From Yinghuangia elevatio (GTDB taxonomy: Bacteria; Actinomycetota; Actinomycetes; Streptomycetales; Streptomycetaceae), in assembly GCF_040649515.1 (NCBI RefSeq), contig NZ_JBEZFP010000032.1, positions 13,967 to 77,966 of the forward strand: DNA of 64,000 bases, read 5' to 3'. Under the pieces are notes generated by a model. It saw nothing but the letters and a program-made list of their open reading frames with translations, was not told the DNA's origin and made no database searches. The translations under genes and the position numbers were made by a program. Positions 43,979 to 52,220 of this stretch are shown here, one piece after another. Within the stretch, counting starts at the first letter, position 1; each line of letters opens with the position of its first letter.

Positions 43979-45100
43979 ATGCCGCAGGCCGTCCGCCCCA
44001 CCGCCGAACTGCTGGCCGAGCTGCGCAGGCCGCGTCCGTACCCCGCGGTGTCGGTCACGCTGCCCACGCACCGCCGCCGGCCGGAGAACCAGCAGGACCA
44101 CATCCGGCTGCGCAACCTCCTGGAGGAGGCGGGCCGACGGCTCGCGGACGACCCCGACGTGCCGCGCGAGAGGCGCCTCGCGGTCGCCGAGCATCTGCGG
44201 CTCGCGGGCGAGGAGTCGGACCCGGAGCGGTTCCTCGACGGGCTCGTGCTGTACGCGTCGGAGGACGAGCACCGCATGTACCGGGTGGGCACGGAGGTCT
44301 CCGAGCGGGTGGTGTTCGGCACGACGTACCTGACCCGCAACCTGGTCGCCGCGGAGGCGCGGTCGCGTCCCTACTGGGTGCTGGTGCTCAGCGAGGACGA
44401 CGTGCGGCTGTGGCACGGGCGCGGCACCCAGGTCGAGCCCGTCGAAGGCGACGGCTTCCCGGTCGCCAACCCGGGCGAGGAGCGCGACGGACCGGTCACC
44501 CGCGAAGGCGGCGGCCTGGGGGTGTCGCAGGACATGCGCAGCATGTTCACCGAGGCCGACGACAAGCTCGCCGCCGCGCTGGACGGGCGCGCGCAGCCGG
44601 TCGTCCTGGTCGGATTGCGGCCGCAGACGTCCCTGTTCCGCTCGGTCACCCGGCACACGGACCACATCGCGGCTGAGCTGGACAAGGGCGGCCTGCGTAC
44701 CGTCACCCCGGCCGAGCTCGCTGTCGAACTCGCGCCGGTGCGCGAGGAGTTGGCCGAGGCTCGGAGCACGGCGGCGCTGGCGGCACTGGACGCGGCGCGC
44801 AGCGGACGGCGGTACGCGGCAGGCGTCCAGGACGCCTGGCTGCCCGCCCACGAAGGACGTGTGGCGCACCTCGTCGTCGAGGACGGCCTGCGCATCACCG
44901 CGCGCCCGGAGGCGGTGGAGGGCGCCGAGCGGGCCGCGCTGAGCGTCCTGGACGGCGGCACCCCGAGCGTCGACGGCGTCGAGGACGACATCGTCGACTC
45001 GCTGGTCGAGGCAGTGCTCGACGCGGACGGCGTCGTCGACTTCGTCCCGGACGGAACACTCGCCGAAGCCGGCGGCCTCGCCGCCGCACTGCGGTTCTAG
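43979..45100 (+). CDS. baeRF3-type (bacterial/archaeal eRF1-like) protein
   Basis: A 373-residue protein of the baeRF family 3, predicted relatives of archaeo-eukaryotic release factor 1. It has PAVSVTLPTHRRRPENQQDHIRLRNLL, VLYASEDEHRMYRV, YWVLVLSEDDVRLWHGRGTQVEPVE, QPVVLVGLRPQTSLFRSVT and a C-terminal RVAHLVVEDGLRI domain. Family members are proposed ribosome-hibernation or stress proteins; this is not established here. ATG at 43979 follows GAGGAACG. The stop codon TAG lies inside a CTAG-bounded repeat remnant, so the C-terminus may have been changed by it. Confidence 0.8.
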   Translation: MPQAVRPTAELLAELRRPRPYPAVSVTLPTHRRRPENQQDHIRLRNLLEEAGRRLADDPDVPRERRLAVAEHLRLAGEESDPERFLDGLVLYASEDEHRMYRVGTEVSERVVFGTTYLTRNLVAAEARSRPYWVLVLSEDDVRLWHGRGTQVEPVEGDGFPVANPGEERDGPVTREGGGLGVSQDMRSMFTEADDKLAAALDGRAQPVVLVGLRPQTSLFRSVTRHTDHIAAELDKGGLRTVTPAELAVELAPVREELAEARSTAALAALDAARSGRRYAAGVQDAWLPAHEGRVAHLVVEDGLRITARPEAVEGAERAALSVLDGGTPSVDGVEDDIVDSLVEAVLDADGVVDFVPDGTLAEAGGLAAALRF

Positions 45101-45115
45101 GAAGACACGACCTAG
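45097..45115. repeat. Short CTAG-bounded remnant of the 31616 element
   Basis: A 19-bp sequence CTAG-GAAGACACGAC-CTAG. The last 15 bp are identical to the right end of the 55-bp element at 31616-31670, and both ends are CTAG. The left CTAG supplies the stop codon of the baeRF3 gene. It may be an excision footprint or a solo end. Confidence 0.55.
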
Positions 45116-45151
45116 ACCTGTCCGTCGAGTTCGTCGAAGAAGCGGCCGGAA

Positions 45152-45182
45152 CGAGCGGACACCCTCCGAGGGTGTCCGCTCG
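45152..45182. terminator. Bidirectional terminator between baeRF3 and dctA
   Basis: Perfect 14-bp arms CGAGCGGACACCCT and AGGGTGTCCGCTCG around CCG (effective loop CTCCGAG), between convergent genes. Confidence 0.8.
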
Positions 45183-45226
45183 TCGGCCCGTAGGCGTCGA
45201 GTGAGGGTGCCTTCGCGTCGGACGCG

Positions 45227-46672
45227 TCAGGCGGTCGCCGCCGCCGGGACCTTCGGGGCGGGCTCGTGGTCGTCGGGCGCCGCGGCGGCGTCCGGCGCCC
45301 CCGAGGCCGGGGCGGTCGGGAACTCCGGGTCGGCCAGTGGCGGGACCTTCTCGCCGGCCAGCACCTTGCGGGCCCGGTCGCGGTCGAGGACGCCCTCCCA
45401 CGACGCCACCACCAGGCTCGCGACGCTGTTGCCGCAGACGTTGGTCAGCGCGCGGCACTCGCTCATGAACTTGTCGATGCCGAAGACCAGCATGATCCCC
45501 GCGACCGGCACGTGGCCGACCGTCGACAGCGTCGCCGCCAGCACGATGAAGCCTGATCCGGTGACGCCCGCCGCGCCCTTCGAGGTGAGGAGCAGCACGC
45601 CGAGCAGGCCCAGTTGCTGGCCGAACGACAGCGCGGTGTCGGTGGCCTGGGCGACATACAGCGCGGCGAGGGTGAGGTAGATGCAGGTGCCGTCCAGGTT
45701 GAAGGAGTACCCGGTCGGCACCGTCAGCCCGGCGACCTGGCGCGGCACCCCGAGGTTCTCCATCTTGGTCACCACACGCGGCAGCACCGTCTCGCTGGAC
45801 GACGTGCCGAGGACGATCAGCAACTCGTCCTTCATGTAGCGCAGCAGTTGGAAGATGTTCAGCCGGATGATCGCCATGACGACGCCCAGCACGACCAGCA
45901 CGAAGAACAGGCTCGTGCCGTAGAAGACGGCGATGAGCTTGCCGAGGCTGGTCAGGGTGTCCAGGCCGTACTTGCCGACGGTGAACGCCATCGCGCCGAA
46001 GGCACCGACGGGGGCCGCGTACATCACGATGCGCAGCACCGAGAACAGCACCTGCCCGGTCTTCTCGATGCCGGCCGCGACGCCCAGCGCCGGGCGGCCC
46101 ACGAGCTTGATCGCGATGCCGAAAAGGACCGCGAAGAACAGGACCTGGAGGACGTCGCCCTCCGCGAATGCGCCGACGATGCTGCTCGGGACCAGGTCGG
46201 TGAGGAAGTGCCACCAGCCCTGCGACTCGCCCTTGTCGATGTACTCCTGCGCGGTTCCCGTCACGTGGATGGCGCCGACGTCCGCGTGCACGCCGTCGCC
46301 CGGGCGCAGCACGTTCATCACGACCAGGCCGAGGACCAGCGCGATCGTCGTGAGGATCTCGAAGTAGACCAGCGACTTCCAGCCGATCCGGCCCGCGCTG
46401 CGCAGGTTGTCGACGCCGGCGATGCCGGTCACGACGGTCACGAAGATGATCGGCGTGATGATCATCTTGATGGCGTTGACGAAGGTGTCGCCGAGCGGTT
46501 TCAGGTCCTCGCCGGCGGACGGCCACGCGGCGCCCACCACGATGCCGGCGAGGATGCCGGCGAGCACCCATACGTACAGCTGGGAGTACCAGCGCCGACG
46601 CGCGGGCGGCGGTACGGCGGCACCGGGCGTGCCCGGCGTGCCGGGGTCGGTCGTCGCGATGGCCTGGGCCAC
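45227..46672 (-). CDS. dctA: C4-dicarboxylate:H+/cation symporter DctA
   Basis: A 481-residue member of the DAACS family with about 8 membrane helices and two re-entrant loops. Family signatures are FVNAIKMIITPIIFVTVVTGIAG, the Ser-rich loop VLGTSSSETVLPRV, GYSFNLDGTCIYLTLAALYVAQA and SKGAAGVTGSGFIVLAATL. It imports succinate, fumarate and malate. GTG at 46672 follows AAGGAGG at 6 nt. A DcuS/DcuR-type two-component system is divergently encoded, the classic arrangement for dicarboxylate-induced dctA. Confidence 0.93.
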   Translation of the reverse strand: MAQAIATTDPGTPGTPGAAVPPPARRRWYSQLYVWVLAGILAGIVVGAAWPSAGEDLKPLGDTFVNAIKMIITPIIFVTVVTGIAGVDNLRSAGRIGWKSLVYFEILTTIALVLGLVVMNVLRPGDGVHADVGAIHVTGTAQEYIDKGESQGWWHFLTDLVPSSIVGAFAEGDVLQVLFFAVLFGIAIKLVGRPALGVAAGIEKTGQVLFSVLRIVMYAAPVGAFGAMAFTVGKYGLDTLTSLGKLIAVFYGTSLFFVLVVLGVVMAIIRLNIFQLLRYMKDELLIVLGTSSSETVLPRVVTKMENLGVPRQVAGLTVPTGYSFNLDGTCIYLTLAALYVAQATDTALSFGQQLGLLGVLLLTSKGAAGVTGSGFIVLAATLSTVGHVPVAGIMLVFGIDKFMSECRALTNVCGNSVASLVVASWEGVLDRDRARKVLAGEKVPPLADPEFPTAPASGAPDAAAAPDDHEPAPKVPAAATA

Positions 46673-46759
46673 GGCGAGCCTCCTTGGTCGGTCGAGGGAA
46701 ACGCCGGGGGAACGGCGGTTGACCCGTAGAGTGGCGCAGCTCACACCGACCGCTCGCCG

Positions 46760-46777
46760 TTACGCGCATTACGCGCA
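46760..46777. promoter_or_regulatory. Tandem 9-bp direct repeat in dctA/dcuS gap
   Basis: TTACGCGCA occurs twice in immediate succession (46760-46768, 46769-46777), about one helical turn apart, in the 202-bp divergent region. It is a candidate binding site for the response regulator. Confidence 0.45.
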
Positions 46778-46874
46778 CGAGTGAAATGTCTGTTCCGGCG
46801 GGCTTGCGGGGCTTCCCCGGTGTCGGGCAATACTTCGGCCATGGCCGAAACGACTTTCCCGGGCTGCGGGTCCC

Positions 46875-48698
46875 GTGCGCACTGACGGCACCGCGCCGGG
46901 CCTCCCGCGCCATGCGCCGAGGCGCCCCAGCATCGCCGCGCAGGTGCTGCTGTGGCAGCTGACGCTCGCGGTGCTGCTGATCACCGCCGGGGCGCTGATC
47001 GCGGTCGGGGCCGCGGAGGACGCCGCGCGGGACTCGGCGCGGGATCGGGCGCTGGAGGTGGCGCGTACGCTGGCCCGCTCGCCGGGCGTCGCCGAGGCGG
47101 TTGCGTCGGGCGAGCCGACGGCGCGGCTCCAGCCGGTCGCCGAGGCGGTCCGCCGGGAGAGCCACGTCGACTTCGTGGTCTTCATGACGCTCGACGGCAT
47201 CCGCTTCACGCACCCCAACCCCGCACTCATCGGGCAGACGTTCCTCGGGCACATCGACGACGCGGTGCTCGGCCGCGCGCTCACCGAGACCTACACCGGT
47301 TCGCTCGGGCCGTCGGTCCGTGCGGTCGTCCCGGTGCCGTCCGGGCCGGACGCGGGCCCCGCCGACACGCCGGTCGCGCTTGTCTCGGTGGGGGTGACCG
47401 AGCGCCGCATCGACGAGATCGTCGGGGACACCATCCCGCTGGTCGTCGCCGTCGCGACCGGTGCGCTCGCGCTCTCGGCCGCCGCGGCCACCGCGGTGCA
47501 CCGTCGGCTGCGCCGCCAGACGCTCGGCCTCGGCCCGGTCGAACTGCGCCGGGTCTACGAGCACCATGACGCCGTCCTGCACGCGGTGCGCGAAGGGCTT
47601 GTCGTCCTCGACGGGGGCGGCCGGCTTGCCCTGGCCAACGACGAGGCCCACCGGCTGCTCGGGCTGGGCGACGCCGCGGAGGGCCGGCACGTGGGCGACC
47701 TGGGTCTGGACGCCACGCTCGCCGAGACCCTGGCCGCCGGGCGTACGGTCACGGACGAGATCCACCTCGCCGGGGACCGCGTCCTGGCGGTGAACGTCAG
47801 CCGCACCGCGCGTGACGGCCGCGTGCTCGGCACCGTCGCGACGTTCCGTGACCACACCGAACTTCGAGCGCTTGTCGGAGAGTTGGACGAGGTGCGCGGC
47901 TTCGCGGAAGCGCTGCGCGCAGCTGCGCACGAGTCGGGCAACCGCCTGCACACCGTCGTCGCGCTCATCGAGATGGGACGCCCCGACGAGGCGGTGCGCT
48001 TCGCCACCGGGGAACTCGCAGCGTCCCAGGAACTGGCCGACCGGCTGACCGCCGAGGTGAGCGAACCGGCGCTGGCCGCCCTGCTGTTCGGCAAGCACGC
48101 GCAGGCGGCGGAGCGCGGCGTACGGCTGACGGTGGCCGCGAACGCCACCGCCGAGCTCGAACCCGCCATGAGCGCGGGAGACTTGGTGACAGTGGTGGGC
48201 AACCTGGTGGACAACGCGATCGACGCGGCAGCCTCCGTCGGGGCGCCGCACGGCAGGCAGGGCGCACAGGGCGGGGCGGAGCGTGCGCGGTGCGTCGCGG
48301 TGACCGTGGAACCGACCGCCGCGGGCGGAGTCGTCCTGCGGATCGCGGACAGCGGGCCGGGGCTCGACGAGGCGTCCGCGGCACGCGCGTTCGAGCGGGG
48401 CTGGACCACCAAACCGGCGCCCGGTCCGCAGGGGCGCGGGCTGGGTCTGGCGCTGGTCCGCAGCATCGTCGAACGCCACGGCGGCACGATCGCCGTCGGC
48501 GACGCGGAACTGGGCGGGGCGGAGTTCACGGTACGGCTGCCGCCGGTCACGTCCGCCGTACCCGGCACGCCTCCCGTACCCGGTAGGTCCGCCGAGCCCG
48601 ACACGTCCGCAGAACTTGGCACGCCCGCCGAACCGCGCAGGCCCGCGGAAATCGCAATGCCCGGAAGACCCGGCGAAGCACGGGAGGAGGAACGGTGA
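46875..48698 (+). CDS. DcuS/CitA-type sensor histidine kinase
   Basis: A 607-residue kinase. A membrane segment (VLLWQLTLAVLLITAGALIAVGAA) precedes a periplasmic sCache/PDC sensor (residues about 55-195, with VDFVVFMTLDGIRFTHPNPALIGQTF typical of citrate/dicarboxylate sensors). A second membrane segment, a cytoplasmic PAS domain, and the Spo0B-like H-box AHESGNRLHTVVALIEMG follow. The ATPase domain has NLVDNAIDAAAS, DSGPGLDE and GRGLGLALVRSIVERHGG. A Pro/Ala/Glu-rich tail of about 50 residues is extra. Its stop overlaps the regulator's GTG. Confidence 0.92.
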   Translation: MRTDGTAPGLPRHAPRRPSIAAQVLLWQLTLAVLLITAGALIAVGAAEDAARDSARDRALEVARTLARSPGVAEAVASGEPTARLQPVAEAVRRESHVDFVVFMTLDGIRFTHPNPALIGQTFLGHIDDAVLGRALTETYTGSLGPSVRAVVPVPSGPDAGPADTPVALVSVGVTERRIDEIVGDTIPLVVAVATGALALSAAAATAVHRRLRRQTLGLGPVELRRVYEHHDAVLHAVREGLVVLDGGGRLALANDEAHRLLGLGDAAEGRHVGDLGLDATLAETLAAGRTVTDEIHLAGDRVLAVNVSRTARDGRVLGTVATFRDHTELRALVGELDEVRGFAEALRAAAHESGNRLHTVVALIEMGRPDEAVRFATGELAASQELADRLTAEVSEPALAALLFGKHAQAAERGVRLTVAANATAELEPAMSAGDLVTVVGNLVDNAIDAAASVGAPHGRQGAQGGAERARCVAVTVEPTAAGGVVLRIADSGPGLDEASAARAFERGWTTKPAPGPQGRGLGLALVRSIVERHGGTIAVGDAELGGAEFTVRLPPVTSAVPGTPPVPGRSAEPDTSAELGTPAEPRRPAEIAMPGRPGEAREEER

Positions 48699-49411
48699 TC
48701 CGCACCCTGGTGGTGGAGGACGACCCCGTCCTGGCCGAGGCGCACACCACGTTCACCGGGCGGGTACCCGGCTTCACGGTGGCCGGCGCCGCGCAACTCG
48801 GAACCGAGGCCCTGCGGTTGCTGGCCACCCGCGAGGTCGACCTCGTCCTGCTCGACCTCTATCTCCCCGACGTGCACGGCCTGGAGCTCTGCCGCAACAT
48901 GCGGGCACGCGGGCATCGTGCCGACGTGATCGTGGTGACCTCGGCGCGCGACCTGGACCTGGTCCGCTCCGCGGTGTCCCTCGGCGTCGTGCAGTACCTG
49001 CTCAAGCCGTTCTCGTTCGCCGCGTTCAGCGAACGGCTGTCGGCGTACGCGGAATACCGCCGCCGCATCACCACCGCGACGGACGGCGACCCGGCGACCG
49101 GGCAGGAGGCCGTCGACCTGGCGCTCGCCGCGCTGCACCGGGCCCCGCAGGCGTCGCCGCTGCCCAAGGGCCTCGCCCCCGCGACGTTCGAGGCCGTGGT
49201 CGCGCACCTGCGCGGCGGTGCCGAGACCTCGGCTGCCGACATCGCGGACGGCGTCGGCGTGTCCCGGCCCACAGCCCGCCGCTACCTCGACCATCTGACC
49301 GCTCGCCGACTGGTCCACCGGGAACCGCGCTACGGCGGAGCGGGCCGCCCCGAGTACATCTACCGCTGGCGCGGCGCGGACGACGAGGCGCTGGGAGTGC
49401 CGGGCCCCTGA
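48695..49411 (+). CDS. DcuR/CitT-type response regulator
   Basis: A 238-residue regulator. The receiver has VVEDDPVLAEAH, the phospho-acceptor in LVLLDLYLPDVHGLELCR, and KPFSFAAF. The C-terminal helix-turn-helix is TSAADIADGVGVSRPTARRYLDHL, as in CitB/DcuR. GTG at 48695 overlaps the kinase stop (GTGA) and follows GGAGGAGG. It should control the divergent dctA gene in response to C4-dicarboxylates (by family and position). Confidence 0.93.
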   Translation: MIRTLVVEDDPVLAEAHTTFTGRVPGFTVAGAAQLGTEALRLLATREVDLVLLDLYLPDVHGLELCRNMRARGHRADVIVVTSARDLDLVRSAVSLGVVQYLLKPFSFAAFSERLSAYAEYRRRITTATDGDPATGQEAVDLALAALHRAPQASPLPKGLAPATFEAVVAHLRGGAETSAADIADGVGVSRPTARRYLDHLTARRLVHREPRYGGAGRPEYIYRWRGADDEALGVPGP

Positions 49412-49493
49412 GCCGTCCCGCCCGGGTCCGGTGACCGGCGGCTGCGACCGGATGACCTGGCGCGGCGGGGGCGGGCGGGTCCGCGGTCCGGCA

Positions 49494-49991
49494 TCAGGCG
49501 GCCAGGACCTTGTCCAGGAACCCCGTCAACTTCTCGCGCGTGCGCGTGACCTGCTCGTCCACGGTCAGCGACTCGTGGAACCGGCCGCCCGGTTCGGGCT
49601 TTCTGATGCCCCGCACGTAGAGCGAGCAGGCGAGGTCGGTGCACAGGTAGATGCCGACCGAGTTGCCCTCTCGCCCCGCTTTTCCGGCACGCGGGGCGGT
49701 CATGAGCGACACCCCGCTGCCCGGGTGCGTCGTCAGGCAAATACTGCACATGCTGCGGTGCAGGAACCCGCGCTGCTGGGAGGGGAAGCGCATGGCGATA
49801 CCGACGACGCGGCCCGCGTGTTCGGCCGCCAGATAGCTGCGATCCGGCGCGCCCGGATCCCGCCAGCCGAGGAAGTCCAGTTCCTCCCAAGGGCGTTCGC
49901 CGAGATCGCGGGGCACCGCCAAGCGCTGCGCCTCGCCCTTGGAGCAGTTGACGAAGGATGCGCGGATCTCGCGCTCGGTGAGTGCTTTCAT
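49494..49991 (-). CDS. FBP-domain (treble-clef zinc finger) protein
   Basis: A 165-residue protein with the fibronectin-binding-protein C-terminal-type domain. It starts LTEREIRASFVNCSKGEAQRL and has WEELDFLGWRDP, then the zinc ligands SMCSICLTTH and YLCTDLACSLYVRG (two CxxC-like pairs forming a treble clef). EF-G-binding roles have been reported for related FBP-domain proteins; not shown here. ATG at 49991 is used; a GTG 9 bp upstream is possible. It is divergent from a TetR gene over a long palindrome. Confidence 0.85.
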   Translation of the reverse strand: MKALTEREIRASFVNCSKGEAQRLAVPRDLGERPWEELDFLGWRDPGAPDRSYLAAEHAGRVVGIAMRFPSQQRGFLHRSMCSICLTTHPGSGVSLMTAPRAGKAGREGNSVGIYLCTDLACSLYVRGIRKPEPGGRFHESLTVDEQVTRTREKLTGFLDKVLAA

Positions 49992-50007
49992 GTCCCGCAC
50001 GCTAACC

Positions 50008-50028
50008 TTGCCTAGGACTCCTAGGCAA
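50008..50028. promoter_or_regulatory. 21-bp palindromic operator between FBP and TetR genes
   Basis: Perfect arms TTGCCTAGG and CCTAGGCAA around ACT. It lies 17 bp upstream of the FBP start, overlapping its likely promoter, and contains the rare CTAG twice. The size and symmetry suit a TetR-family dimer. Confidence 0.75.
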
Positions 50029-50124
50029 ATAAATAATTGATGTAGGTTTTCGGGTGAGCGGCGGGTGAGCTATGGGTGTGCGGCGGGTGCGAGTCGCGGT
50101 ATCGGTCGGAGGAGGAGGAGCGGC

Positions 50125-50700
50125 GTGGTGCGTGCCGGGCTGACGGCGGAGCGGGTGGTCGGTGCCGCGGCGGAGCTCGCCGACGAAGTGGGCGTCGACG
50201 GGGTCACGGTGTCCGCGCTCGCGCGGCGCTTCGGGGTGAAGGACGCGAGCCTGTACTCGCACATCCGGAACCTGCGTGACCTGCGGGTACGGGTGGCCCT
50301 GCGGGCCAATGCGGAGCTGGCCGACCGTCTCGAACCCGCCGTCGCCGGCCGGGCCGGACGCGACGCGCTCGCCGCCTTCGCCGACGCGTACCGCGAATAC
50401 GCTCTCGCCCATCCCGGGCGGTATGCGGCGGCACAGATGCCGCTCACCGCGGAGGACATCGCCGGGCTGGACGCCGACACGCGTTGCGGCGAGCTGGTCT
50501 ACGCGGTGCTGCGCGCCTACGGCCTCGCCGAGCCCGACCTGACCGACGCCGCGCGCCTGCTGCGCGGCACGTTCCACGGCTTCGTCACGCTGGAGTCCGC
50601 CGGCGGATTCCAGCACTCCCGGCCCACCGGCGCCTCCTGGGCCGCCGCTGTCGACGCGCTGCACGCCGCGCTGGAGAACTGGCCGCGGCCGAGCCCGTGA
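50125..50700 (+). CDS. TetR-family transcriptional regulator (WHG C-terminal domain)
   Basis: A 191-residue regulator. The N-terminal helix-turn-helix is VTVSALARRFGVKDASLYSHIRNLRDLR; the ligand domain with YREYALAHPGRYAAAQ and LLRGTFHGFVTLESAGGF is the WHG type. GTG at 50125 follows a long GGAGGAGGAGGAG. It probably represses the divergent FBP gene and itself through the palindrome at 50008-50028. Confidence 0.92.
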   Translation: MVRAGLTAERVVGAAAELADEVGVDGVTVSALARRFGVKDASLYSHIRNLRDLRVRVALRANAELADRLEPAVAGRAGRDALAAFADAYREYALAHPGRYAAAQMPLTAEDIAGLDADTRCGELVYAVLRAYGLAEPDLTDAARLLRGTFHGFVTLESAGGFQHSRPTGASWAAAVDALHAALENWPRPSP

Positions 50701-50782
50701 CGCGGGGTGTCGGCGCCACGCCGAATCAGACTTATGGGTACGTTCGGGACATCAGTGCCGCCGTGATCGAGGAGGCGGGCGT

Positions 50783-51136
50783 ATGGCCGCTCCGGTATGG
50801 AAGCCCGACCCCGAGAAACACGACTTCCCGGCCGCCGAGGACTTCCTCGACCTGCTGTTCACGCCCGACGCGGTGGCGAACATCGTGCACCGGCTCCAGC
50901 ACGGCAAGACCGTCGTCAAGAAGGCGAAGGACGTACTGCGCGCCTCCCGCCTCCCGCTGCTGGCCGAGGACAACCTGCATGTCGCGCACAACATCGACAA
51001 GGTGAGCGCGGGCCGCATGCTCTCGCCGGTACTGCTGGTCCGGGGCCAACCGCTGCTGATCGCCGACGGTTACCACCGCGTCTGCGCCATCTACTACCTG
51101 AGCGAGGACCTGGACGTGCCCTGCCGTCTCGCCTGA
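50783..51136 (+). CDS. ParB-like-fold hypothetical protein
   Basis: A 117-residue conserved hypothetical. It begins VWKPDPEKHDFPAAEDFLDLLF and ends LLIADGYHRVCAIYYLSEDLDVPCRLA; the ADGYHR block resembles the catalytic/ligand loop of ParB/Srx-fold proteins (DGxHR). It is a single-domain cytosolic protein of unknown function found widely in bacteria. ATG at 50783 follows GAGGAGG. It stands between the TetR gene and the convergent hydrolase gene, with no clear partner. Confidence 0.7.
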   Translation: MAAPVWKPDPEKHDFPAAEDFLDLLFTPDAVANIVHRLQHGKTVVKKAKDVLRASRLPLLAEDNLHVAHNIDKVSAGRMLSPVLLVRGQPLLIADGYHRVCAIYYLSEDLDVPCRLA

Positions 51137-51163
51137 CGTGCGGCCGGGCGCGGCGTACCGCGG

Positions 51164-52054
51164 CTACTTCGGATGCACGCGCCCGAGGAAATCCCGGGTG
51201 AGATCCACGATTTCCGCGAGATGCGTCTCCATGGCCCAGTGGCCGGCATCGGGCAGGACGTGGAACTCGGCGTCCGGCAGGTCCCGCAGGTACGCGCGAC
51301 CGGCGGCCTCGGGCATGTAGCCGTCCCGCGGCCCCCACACGATCAACGTGGGCGGCCGGTGCTCCCGCAGGTATGCCTGCTGCCGCCCGAACCAGTCCAT
51401 CGTGGTGCCCTGGTCGGCGAGAAGGTTCACCAGATTCTCGCGGCGGCCGGGAGTTCCGGCGACCTGCGCCCAGGCGAGCGTCCACAGGTCGGGGCTGACG
51501 CGCGCCACCAGATGGTCGGGAATCTCGCCGATGAACTCGCCGCGGAAGCCCTCCTCGTCGACCGCGTCCGCGATCCGCTCCCGGCCCTCGGGGGTCGGGT
51601 TGGTCCAATACTCCTTGAGCGGCGCGTACTTCGGTCCGTGCTCGGCGGGGTAGATGTCGCCGTTCTGGACGATGAGCGCCGCCACGCGCTCGGGCGCGTG
51701 CATGGCGAGCCGCAGGCCGAACTGCGAGCCGTAGTCGTGCAGCCAGATCGCATACCGGGTCAGGCCGAGCACCTCGGTGAAGCGCACCAGGAACTCGGCG
51801 TACGCGTCGAACGTGTACGCGAATTGTCCGCGCGGCGGCGTCCCGCTGCGCCCGAACCCCGGGTAGTCCGGTGCGACCAGCCGCCACCGGTCGCCCAGTT
51901 CGGGCATCAGGCCGCGGAACTGGAAGGACGAGCAGGGATATCCGTGCGGCAGCAGAAGCACGGGTGCGTCGGCGGGACCGGCCTCCCGGTAGAAGACCGG
52001 GATGCCGTCCACGTCCGTGGTCCGGTGCGCGACGGGGACAGGGCGGGTGGTCAC
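51164..52054 (-). CDS. Epoxide-hydrolase-like alpha/beta hydrolase
   Basis: A 296-residue hydrolase. It has the oxyanion region LLLPHGYPCSSFQFRGL (HGxP), APDYPGFGRSG, the nucleophile loop IWLHDYGSQFGLRLA (Asp nucleophile, as in epoxide hydrolases and haloalkane dehalogenases), the acid in WGPRDGYMP and the His in DAGHWAME. GTG at 52054 is chosen for GGAGGAGG at good spacing. An in-frame ATG at 52168 would add a Thr-Glu-Ala repeat peptide and is considered less likely. Confidence 0.88.
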   Translation of the reverse strand: MTTRPVPVAHRTTDVDGIPVFYREAGPADAPVLLLPHGYPCSSFQFRGLMPELGDRWRLVAPDYPGFGRSGTPPRGQFAYTFDAYAEFLVRFTEVLGLTRYAIWLHDYGSQFGLRLAMHAPERVAALIVQNGDIYPAEHGPKYAPLKEYWTNPTPEGRERIADAVDEEGFRGEFIGEIPDHLVARVSPDLWTLAWAQVAGTPGRRENLVNLLADQGTTMDWFGRQQAYLREHRPPTLIVWGPRDGYMPEAAGRAYLRDLPDAEFHVLPDAGHWAMETHLAEIVDLTRDFLGRVHPK

Positions 52055-52101
52055 GGGCACCTCCTCCAGGTCGGCCGCGGCCGGATTGCCGCCGTCACGG
52101 T

Positions 52102-52146
52102 CTTCGGTGGCTTCGGTGGCTTCGGTGGCTTCGGTGGCTTCGGTGG
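52102..52146. repeat. Five exact 9-bp tandem repeats
   Basis: CTTCGGTGG is repeated five times without change. It lies in the presumed leader of the hydrolase gene; read in the gene's frame it would encode Thr-Glu-Ala units. As a microsatellite in a leader, it could vary in copy number. Confidence 0.85.
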
Positions 52147-52220
52147 TCGCGGTGGTCGTGGTGATCAATCAAGGCTCGGCTGCGAGGCTGCCCGTCACGG
52201 TCGGATTCACACGCCACGCG

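Noticed and set aside
44895..48479. Minus-strand open frame of 1194 codons across dctA and the sensor kinase gene
   Set aside because: It runs in another frame of dctA and antisense to the kinase, is Arg/Gly-rich with no domain motif, and both overlapped genes have clear family signatures.
52055..52168. Extended N-terminus of the epoxide-hydrolase-like protein from ATG at 52168
   Set aside because: The extension is a Thr-Glu-Ala microsatellite product; the GTG at 52054 has a strong ribosome binding site and matches family N-termini.
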